From the NCBI GenBank assembly GCA_031266495.1, contig JAISAX010000337.1:1-11983 (forward strand): a stretch of 11,983 nt of DNA, in the 5' to 3' direction. Each line of letters begins with the position of its first letter. Position 1 is the first letter of the stretch. The notes under the pieces were generated by a model, which did no database searches, was not told where the DNA came from, and saw only the letters and a program-made list of their open reading frames with translations. This DNA comes from Opitutaceae bacterium (GTDB lineage: Bacteria > Verrucomicrobiota > Verrucomicrobiae > Opitutales > Opitutaceae). A program made the translations under genes and the position numbers. Shown here one piece after another: positions 7,430-11,983 of this stretch.

Positions 7430-7442
7430 TTCACCAAGTAAA
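7430..7442. promoter_or_regulatory. Palindromic operator O3 upstream of the PEP-CTERM gene
   Basis: TTCACCAAGTAAA differs from the other two copies at one base (A for G in the right half). The identity extends to TCATTCACCAnGTAAAAC. It lies 48 bp before the ATG at 7491, with TTCACC as a possible -35 box and TATTGA (7453-7458) 17 bp further on as a weak -10 box. Position, orientation and spacing match the other two sites. Confidence 0.62.
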
Positions 7443-7490
7443 ACCACGACAATATTGAATCATCATTCCGTCTCTTCAGCATTATTCGCG

Positions 7491-8317
7491 ATGAATACAC
7501 CACTCCCCCGCCTCCACCTCATTCGTTCCACCCTGCTGGTCGCGTCCGCCCTCTTCTGTGCGAACGCGCTTTCCGCCGATGCCGTCACTGGTTGGCGTAA
7601 AGACACCGGTTCTGCCGTCACCAGCGGCCTCGACACATCCTCCCCGTCCTCGGAGACGGCACCACGAAATCCGCAAACGCGACGCTCCTCTCGTCCCCCA
7701 TTGATTCCGTCACGCTGCAAAACATCGGCGACGTCCTGACTTTTTCCGGGACTGTCACCTTCGATGGACTTGGTGCCCCCCTTCAGTACGGCTTTCGCTG
7801 GGGCGTTTTTAACACCAATGGCAGCTCCAACGTCAACGGCTGGCTCGGCTACTACGCCGAAAACGGCAGCAACACAGCCAGCGAAGGCCTCAAGCCCAGC
7901 CGCCTGTGGGAACGGAATGCCGACAACACGGGCGCGTGGTGGTCAGCGGGAAGCGCCACGCAACGCGCCGGAGTCAACCCGTCCAACGACGCCTACCTGG
8001 TGGACGGCAGTTACAGTTTCAGCATGAGTTACAAACTGACCGCACCGAACACCATCACTGTCACCTGGTCACTGATCGGGACAGGTGACGCCTCCAGTTA
8101 CTCCGTGACCGGCTCCTGGGTGGAGACCACTCCCGAGACACTGACATTTAACAGCGTCGGCTTCGGCAACGCCGGGTTTGATGCATCCCGGATCAGTTTT
8201 TCGGATGTCAGCATCAGTCACACCGCCATTCCCGAGCCTGCCGCCGCGTGGCTGACCGGACTCCTCGCGCTGACCGCCTGTATTGGCGTGACACACCGAC
8301 TGCGTCTGAAATCCTGA
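7491..8317 (+). pseudogene. PEP-CTERM-anchored exported protein, one-base frame break
   Basis: Two frames make one coherent exported protein of about 275 residues. The first (from ATG 7491) gives a signal peptide (LLVASALFCANALSADA) and VTGWRKDTGSAVTSGLDTSS. The second, one base back, continues from about 7643 as PVLGDGTTKSANATLLSS, then a Gly/Asn/Ser/Thr-rich beta domain (TFSGTVTFDGLGAPLQYGFRWG). It ends with a PEP-CTERM sorting signal from 8228: IPEPAAAWLTGLLALTACIG, then basic THRLRLK and a TGA at 8315-8317. The break falls around 7638-7652, where one base, probably a C in TCCTCCCCGTCC, seems to be missing. As written, the first frame stops at 7739. This may be a true mutation, a sequencing error or, less likely, -1 frameshifting; no canonical slippery heptamer is seen. 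The family is otherwise unknown; a sorted, surface-attached protein is expected. A LacI-type operator lies 48 bp upstream. Confidence 0.75.
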
Positions 8318-8441
8318 AGCGAAAATTCTGATTACGCGCGGCCCAACGCTCATGGGCCTCAAGCGTCATCCTCCCCCCGCCCCTCACCGCCCCTCGTGGC
8401 GCGGGTAACGGCGGGAAAGTTTGGCCTTCGCTTTTGGATAC

Positions 8442-8504
8442 ATGTCGCGCCAGAAACTGGTCAGATCATCCGTCACTTGGATCGGCGATAATTGGGCGCG
8501 ACAT
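8442..8504. repeat. 10-bp perfect inverted repeat, 43-nt spacer
   Basis: ATGTCGCGCC (8442-8451) pairs perfectly with GGCGCGACAT (8495-8504). An alternative small stem, CCAG-AAA-CTGG (8450-8460), overlaps the left arm. It lies in non-coding DNA and could be a structured RNA, a terminator-like element or the ends of a small degraded repeat. No U-run follows. Confidence 0.55.
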
Positions 8505-8660
8505 TTCAATTTTCGTCATCAACGACGAAAGCCTTGGCCCCGTTTCATCCCCTCGCTCAAGTTTCCCCCTCTTCATCGGCGAATCGACGGGACCGGCTGA
8601 CAACGGAAATCTCGGATAATACCATTCAGGAGCTGCACAGAAATAGCACTTTATTTAGTA

Positions 8661-8676
8661 GCTTCGCTTGCGAAGC
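8661..8676. terminator. Hairpin between convergent genes, possible terminator
   Basis: GCTTCG-CTTG-CGAAGC is a perfect 6-bp stem with a CTTG tetraloop (a 7-bp stem if C-G closes further). It lies 85 bp past the gntR stop. Read on the minus strand, TACTAAATAAAG follows, which is A/T-rich but not a real T-run, so the terminator role is only probable. Confidence 0.35.
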
Positions 8677-8761
8677 CCCTTTCGCGTTTCCGCACCTTTT
8701 CCAAACTAGGCCATGGTGTTCCAGCAGAAGGTGACGGAGTGCGGAGCAAGGGCGAGAGGAG

Positions 8762-9424
8762 TTATTCCTCCGGCAAGTTCAACAAAACGGTTTTCCCGGC
8801 GCGTATGTGTCGCCGGATGGACTGGCCGGCTTTGTCGGCATTTCTGGTCTGGAGTTCCTCAAGAAGTTGCAAATGACTATGATGGCTTGGACCTCCGTGC
8901 ACGGAAACCAACAAATTTTGCCCGAGAAAAAGCTTATGCATCATGACCTTGTCATAAATGCTCAGAAGCGCGGGGCATTCGGCAAGTTCCACCAATGCGC
9001 GATGAAACTCAAAATCCAGCTTCCAACTGATTTCCGGCTGCGTGCAGGCGTCCTCCAGCTTCTGTGCCAACTGCCGCAGACGGTCGAAATCTTGCGTGAT
9101 TCTGGGACCGCAAAAAAAACGCGCGGCCTCCACCTCCAGTGCTTCCCGCACAATCACCAACCCGCGCAAATCTTCCAACCTGATCGATTTGACAATGGTG
9201 CCCTTTCGCTGGATGGACTCCACAAAACCATCGTTCTGCAACTGCACCATGGCTTCCAGCACGGGGGCCACGCTCATGCGCAATTCCGTGGCCACCTGCC
9301 TCCTGTTGATAATATCACCTGGCGAAAGTTCACGGCTAAGCAGTTTGTTAACCAAGTGATTGTAGGCTTTTTCCGAAAGGGAAAGTTTGTTCTTTGCGGG
9401 ATGTTTGCGCCTTCGGATCAACAT
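8762..9424 (-). CDS. GntR-family regulator with FCD ligand-binding domain
   Basis: This 220-residue protein has a winged helix-turn-helix at about 12-78 (LSLSEKAYNHLVNKLLSREL, then INRRQVATELRMSVAPVLEA and the wing GFVESIQRKGTIV). A C-terminal FCD domain follows (LEDLRGLVIVREALEVEAARF). FCD metal/ligand-site marks are visible: DFEFHRAL (Asp and His), SHHSHLQLLEEL (His) and RRHI (His). FadR/FCD regulators usually sense sugar acids or other small carboxylates. The open frame reaches 9559. I chose ATG 9424 (MLIRRRKHPAKNK), which gives the usual family length; ATG 9505 is the alternative. No ribosome site is clear at either. The gene diverges from the YhcH-like and oxidoreductase genes, which it probably controls. 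Confidence 0.9.
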   Translation of the reverse strand: MLIRRRKHPAKNKLSLSEKAYNHLVNKLLSRELSPGDIINRRQVATELRMSVAPVLEAMVQLQNDGFVESIQRKGTIVKSIRLEDLRGLVIVREALEVEAARFFCGPRITQDFDRLRQLAQKLEDACTQPEISWKLDFEFHRALVELAECPALLSIYDKVMMHKLFLGQNLLVSVHGGPSHHSHLQLLEELQTRNADKAGQSIRRHIRAGKTVLLNLPEE

Positions 9425-9504
9425 TTTCAAATTTTGATTTGCAGTCCACGCAGCAAGGGAAAAACCGCAAGGCCAATCATGTCCAAATCCGGTGGAGAAA
9501 AACA

Positions 9505-9517
9505 TTGTCTTGGTCAA
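9505..9517. promoter_or_regulatory. Candidate GntR operator
   Basis: TTGTCTTGGTCAA fits the palindrome TTGnCnnnGnCAA, in the A/T-rich gap between the divergent gntR and YhcH-like genes. FCD-type GntR proteins often bind short palindromes of this size next to their own gene. Only one copy was found, so support is weak. Confidence 0.28.
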
Positions 9518-9557
9518 AATAAAATATATCACAAGAAATTCCACTACGCATGACAAC

Positions 9558-10019
9558 ATGATTTATGACCAACTGAAAAACTCCTCCGTTTACCGGAATC
9601 TCCTGCCCGGCCTCGCGCAGGCATTCGACTATTTGCATTCCTTCCGGCCAGGTACTCCGGATGGAAAATATCCCCTGGATGGCGACCACGTTTACGCGCT
9701 TGTCCAAAGCTATCCCAGCGCGCCGGCCTCCGGGAAAAAATTCGAGTCCCATCAACGCTATGTCGATCTGCAATACATGGTCTCGGGACAGGAAATCATC
9801 CAGTACATCCCCCTTCATCTCCTCAAGATCACGGACCCCTGCACTGCGAAAAACGACTGCACACTCTACGAACTCGCGGACACAAACGCCACGCCCACGC
9901 CTCTGCTCATGAACGCAGGTGACTTTTCCGTGCTGTTTCCTGCCGACGGACACAAGCCCGGTTGCTCTGTGGCACAACCCGTTCCCGTAAAAAAAATAGT
10001 CCTGAAAATCGCCCTCTGA
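9558..10019 (+). CDS. YhcH/YjgK/YiaL-family protein (DUF386), probable sugar-processing cupin
   Basis: At 153 residues this is the normal length for the family. Its marks are all present: KKFESHQRYVDLQYMVSGQE (metal-site Glu/His and the DLQY-vSG-E signature), FSVLFPADGHKPG (the P-D-H-P loop) and the closing VKKIVLKI strand. Members form a beta-sandwich with a bound metal. Characterised relatives include an N-acetylneuraminate anomerase and TabA, and many sit in sugar or sugar-acid operons. I chose ATG 9558 (MIYDQLKNSS), which matches the usual start; the frame is open from 9492 but those residues are extra. It diverges from the gntR gene and is followed, after 36 bp that hold an 18-C run, by an oxidoreductase gene. 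The substrate is unknown. N-acetylneuraminate is not supported, as no sialic acid lyase or kinase is seen here. Confidence 0.92.
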   Translation: MIYDQLKNSSVYRNLLPGLAQAFDYLHSFRPGTPDGKYPLDGDHVYALVQSYPSAPASGKKFESHQRYVDLQYMVSGQEIIQYIPLHLLKITDPCTAKNDCTLYELADTNATPTPLLMNAGDFSVLFPADGHKPGCSVAQPVPVKKIVLKIAL

Positions 10020-10026
10020 ACGCCTG

Positions 10027-10044
10027 CCCCCCCCCCCCCCCCCC
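10027..10044. repeat. Run of 18 C between two co-directional genes
   Basis: Eighteen consecutive C fill half of the 36-bp spacer between the YhcH-like stop (10019) and the oxidoreductase ATG (10056). The run ends 11 bp before the start codon, where a ribosome site would normally lie; none is present. Length change here could alter translation or transcript spacing, as in phase-variable loci, or it may simply be an unstable tract. Confidence 0.92.
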
Positions 10045-10055
10045 GTCGCACCCAT

Positions 10056-11654
10056 ATGCAAACTTACAAAACACAAGTGCTCGTCGTCGGCTCAGGCGCC
10101 GCCGGTATTTGCGCCGCGCTCGCATCGGCCCGCAACGGCGCCAAAACCCTGCTCATCGACAGCAACGGATTCCTCGGCGGCATCTCCGCCACGCTGCCCT
10201 GGCTCGGTTTTCACGACCGCGACTATCGTTTGTTGGTCAAAGGCCTCCCGCTCGAAATCACCGGACGGCTTCGCCGCGAAGGCGCGGCATCGGACTTTGT
10301 TCTCGATCCCAAATGCGGCTCGGCGATCAGCATCGACAATCACTCCTGGAAATGCCTCGCCGTGACGATGGCCGACGAGGCCGGACTCGATGTCCTCTTG
10401 AAGACGCAACTCGTGGAAACGCTGCGCGAAGGCGACCGGATCGCAGGCGCGATCGTGCTCAACAAATCCGGACTCCAAATGATCCACGCCGACGTGGTCA
10501 TTGATTGCAGCGGCGACGGCGACGTGGCCGCGCACGGCGGCGTGCAATGGGACAAAGGCCGCGAAGCCGACGGTCTCGTGCAAGCCCCCTCCCTGGGATT
10601 CCGGCTCGCCGGAGTTGACCCGGCTGCCTTCCTCGCGGCCTGCAAAAACAAAGACCTCAATTACCGCGAATGGATCTCCCGGCACCCCGGCGTGTGGGAA
10701 CGCACCATGCGCCGCATCGACTCGATGGACGTGATCATTTGCGGCGGCTTTGCCGGTCTGGTCGAACAGGCGCGAAAGGCCGGAGACCTCACTGTCCCGC
10801 AAACGCGCATCGTCGGCGTGCGCCTGCACCGGCGCGACCAGTTCCTCGTTGTCATGTCGCGCGTGCTCGGCCTCAACCCCGTCGATGGCGCCAGCCTGAG
10901 CGGCGCGTACACGCGCACCTATCAACAAATCCCCGAACTCGTCCGCTTCTTCCGCAAATGGGTTCCCGGTTTTGCCAACGCCTTCCTCGATGAAATCGCT
11001 CCCATCCTCGGCGTGCGCGAGAGCCGGCGCATCGTCGGCGACTACGTGCTCACGGGCGACGACCTCGTCGCCGGACGCCATTTTGACGACGCCGTCAGCA
11101 TGGGCGGATACCACATCGACATTCACCGCCCCTCGGGCACGTGGGTCGATTCGCGCAACGTCCGCGCCTACACCATCCCCTACCGCAGCCTTGTGGCCGC
11201 CGGGGTGGACGGCCTGCTGATGGCGGGCAAATGCATGTCGGCGACGCACGAAGCGGTGGCCTCCACGCGCGTCGTCCCCATTTGCATGGGCGAAGGGCAA
11301 GCCGCGGGAACAGCGGCCGCGCTTGCCGTGAAGGCCGGCATCTCGCCGCGCGAGGTGCCCATCGCAAAACTTCAGAGCACACTCATCCATCAAGGCGCCG
11401 AGACCGGACAAAGTGTGGGCGCGCCCGATCTGACGCTGATTGATCAGATCGGGCAACCTCCCTTCGAGGAAGAATCAACAACCGGCGATCGTGACGCCGC
11501 CTCCTCCTTCACCAACGCCTGGCTCGGCCCGGCGACGCCCGGCCCGGCAAATTCCCGCCGCGCACCGGAAGCCCGGACCTGCAAAAACGGACGCACCCAA
11601 AGCGCGGCTTCACCGCATGAAAGCGTCCGCGCGCCTGTCTCCTCCGCATCGTAA
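10056..11654 (+). CDS. FAD-dependent oxidoreductase (FAD_oxidored, PF12831-like)
   Basis: The frame has 532 residues. The N-terminal Rossmann motif VVGSGAAGICAALASARNGA (Gly12, Gly14, Gly17) ends in an acidic LLID, and GFLGG follows. VVIDCSGDGDVAAHGG (~149-164) and the late GLLMAGKCMSATHEAVASTR and GEGQAAGTAAALAVKAGI are the usual FAD-contact segments of this family, whose members are often wrongly called xanthan lyases. The substrate is unknown; the location suggests oxidation of a sugar or sugar acid. No signal peptide is seen. The family normally ends near residue 450-475. The last ~58 residues (11481-11654) are Ser/Ala/Pro/Arg-rich and lie opposite a more protein-like minus-strand frame, so the native stop may have been lost. 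There is no ribosome site upstream, only the 18-C run. It is probably co-transcribed with the YhcH-like gene. Confidence 0.9.
   Translation: MQTYKTQVLVVGSGAAGICAALASARNGAKTLLIDSNGFLGGISATLPWLGFHDRDYRLLVKGLPLEITGRLRREGAASDFVLDPKCGSAISIDNHSWKCLAVTMADEAGLDVLLKTQLVETLREGDRIAGAIVLNKSGLQMIHADVVIDCSGDGDVAAHGGVQWDKGREADGLVQAPSLGFRLAGVDPAAFLAACKNKDLNYREWISRHPGVWERTMRRIDSMDVIICGGFAGLVEQARKAGDLTVPQTRIVGVRLHRRDQFLVVMSRVLGLNPVDGASLSGAYTRTYQQIPELVRFFRKWVPGFANAFLDEIAPILGVRESRRIVGDYVLTGDDLVAGRHFDDAVSMGGYHIDIHRPSGTWVDSRNVRAYTIPYRSLVAAGVDGLLMAGKCMSATHEAVASTRVVPICMGEGQAAGTAAALAVKAGISPREVPIAKLQSTLIHQGAETGQSVGAPDLTLIDQIGQPPFEEESTTGDRDAASSFTNAWLGPATPGPANSRRAPEARTCKNGRTQSAASPHESVRAPVSSAS
11423..11454. repeat. 11-bp perfect inverted repeat near the end of the oxidoreductase core
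   Basis: GCCCGATCTGA (11423-11433) pairs perfectly with TCAGATCGGGC (11444-11454) around a 10-nt loop. It lies where the conserved oxidoreductase core ends, and the stop codon of the minus-strand 97-residue frame (11446-11444) is inside its arm. The form suits a terminator between convergent genes, though no T-run follows on either strand. Confidence 0.6.
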
Positions 11655-11737
11655 ATGTTGCCCGTCAACGGCACTCCGGCCCGGGCCAGGAGTGCCGAAA
11701 ATTCGGCGTGCGAAACCGCGCCATCGTAAGTATCCAT
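11444..11737 (-). CDS. Short reading frame, unknown function, antisense to the oxidoreductase 3' end
   Basis: This is a 97-residue frame starting MDTYDGAVSHAEFSALLARA. I do not recognise the family. Its first ~70 residues (to REFAGPGVAGPSQAL) are balanced and protein-like and use GC-rich third positions, while the oxidoreductase tail on the other strand looks like low-complexity shadow. It begins in the same frame as the upstream partial gene, one codon after that gene's TAA, so it may be a separate translationally coupled gene or the end of one gene split by a stop. Its last ~20 residues overlap the conserved oxidoreductase end and may not be native. No domain can be named. Confidence 0.42.
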   Translation of the reverse strand: MDTYDGAVSHAEFSALLARAGVPLTGNIYDAEETGARTLSCGEAALWVRPFLQVRASGARREFAGPGVAGPSQALVKEEAASRSPVVDSSSKGGCPI

Positions 11738-11740
11738 TTT

Positions 11741-11983
11741 TTAATTACACCCATCGCTTTTGATATCGCGCACTGCCGCCAGACGCCGCGCCCAGTGCCG
11801 CGCCATTGGGCGTGCAAGCGGCGCTTCGAGCCGCGCGTCCCAGTTTCCAAAAAAACCATGCGCGCCCAAAATCTGCGCCGCGATCACGGCGTCGGACAAC
11901 GGTGGCGACATGTCCATGTCGTTGAAAAACGTCAGCATGACACCGGCCCGCGCCAGCGTTTCCTGCAATCTGTCCAGTGGCAC
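11741..11983 (-). CDS. C-terminal part of an unrecognised protein, cut by the window edge
   Basis: The frame is open at the right edge (the first visible codon is GTG) and gives 80 residues ending in AAVRDIKSDGCN and TAA. The visible part (ARAGVMLTFFNDMDMSPPLS, then AAQILGAHGFFGNWDARLEA) is protein-like, with alternating hydrophobic strands and helices and GC-rich third positions. That fits the end of an alpha/beta enzyme, but I cannot assign a family. It points toward the oxidoreductase gene. The next frame starts 3 bp after its stop and in phase with it, so the stop itself may be a mutation. Confidence 0.5.
   Translation of the reverse strand: MPLDRLQETLARAGVMLTFFNDMDMSPPLSDAVIAAQILGAHGFFGNWDARLEAPLARPMARHWARRLAAVRDIKSDGCN

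Larger units (their letters stand above)
8318..8761. other. Gene-free stretch with inverted repeats
   Basis: These 444 bp lie between the ends of the convergent PEP-CTERM and gntR genes. Short open frames here have no protein-like composition. Visible structure includes a C-rich run with overlapping G/C stems (about 8373-8417), a 10-bp inverted repeat with 43-nt spacer (8442-8504), and a tight hairpin (8661-8676). Much of the rest lacks coding signal, and a decayed gene cannot be excluded. Confidence 0.6.

Noticed and set aside
7638..7652. Programmed -1 frameshifting in the PEP-CTERM gene
   Set aside because: There is no canonical slippery heptamer or clear downstream stimulator; a missing base is simpler.
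8060..8072. GTCACCTGGTCAC, similar to the operator core
   Set aside because: It lies inside the PEP-CTERM coding region and lacks the flanking TT/AA; likely chance.
8434..8734. Short open frames in the 8318-8761 gap
   Set aside because: They have no protein-like composition, no ribosome site and no recognisable motif.
9313..9328. ATCACCTGGCGAA-like word resembling the operator
   Set aside because: It lies within the gntR coding region and the palindrome is broken at several positions.
10092..11456. A 454-codon minus-strand frame opposite the oxidoreductase
   Set aside because: The plus strand shows clear FAD-binding motifs; the antisense product is a His/Ala/Asp-rich shadow.

Overview
The window looks like chromosomal DNA from a high-GC Verrucomicrobiota, most likely Opitutaceae-like (inferred). 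The pointers are a PEP-CTERM-anchored exported protein, a lone prepilin-type protein of the kind common in Verrucomicrobia and Planctomycetes, a LacI-type regulator with an atypical hinge, and several carbohydrate-active or sugar-related genes. No tRNA, rRNA, CRISPR array, transposase or phage gene was seen.

Left part (1-4085, minus strand): a prepilin-type pseudopilin gene (4085 to 3348) is followed by a complete GH38 alpha-mannosidase gene (3185 to 24). The 162-bp spacer ends in a terminator-like hairpin just before the mannosidase start. Two tandem 31-bp hairpin repeats with compensatory base changes are inserted inside the mannosidase reading frame. A run of at least 15 C lies just past its stop.

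Centre (4086-8317, plus strand): a LacI-family regulator gene diverges from the pseudopilin gene. It is followed by a large exported beta-propeller protein (BNR_4 type, with an N-terminal carbohydrate-binding-like domain) and then by a PEP-CTERM protein gene that carries a one-base frame break. A 13-bp palindrome, TTCACCAGGTAAA, occurs exactly between lacI and the pseudopilin gene and upstream of the propeller gene. It recurs with one mismatch upstream of the PEP-CTERM gene. All three copies face the same way relative to the target gene, and a similar weak -10 word follows each at the same spacing. I read this as the operator of the local LacI protein, making the block a small glycan-use regulon: surface and exported proteins, a glycan-active propeller and an alpha-mannosidase.

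Right part (8318-11983): a 444-bp gene-free stretch with two inverted repeats precedes a GntR/FCD regulator gene (minus). This diverges from a YhcH/YjgK/YiaL-family gene and a FAD-dependent oxidoreductase gene (plus), which are separated by a run of 18 C. This resembles a small sugar or sugar-acid catabolic cluster of unknown substrate. At the right edge a minus-strand gene enters from outside the window. It stops and is followed in the same frame by a second short reading frame that overlaps the 3' end of the oxidoreductase by about 210 bp. Coding style there suggests that the last ~58 residues of the oxidoreductase are read-through rather than a native domain.
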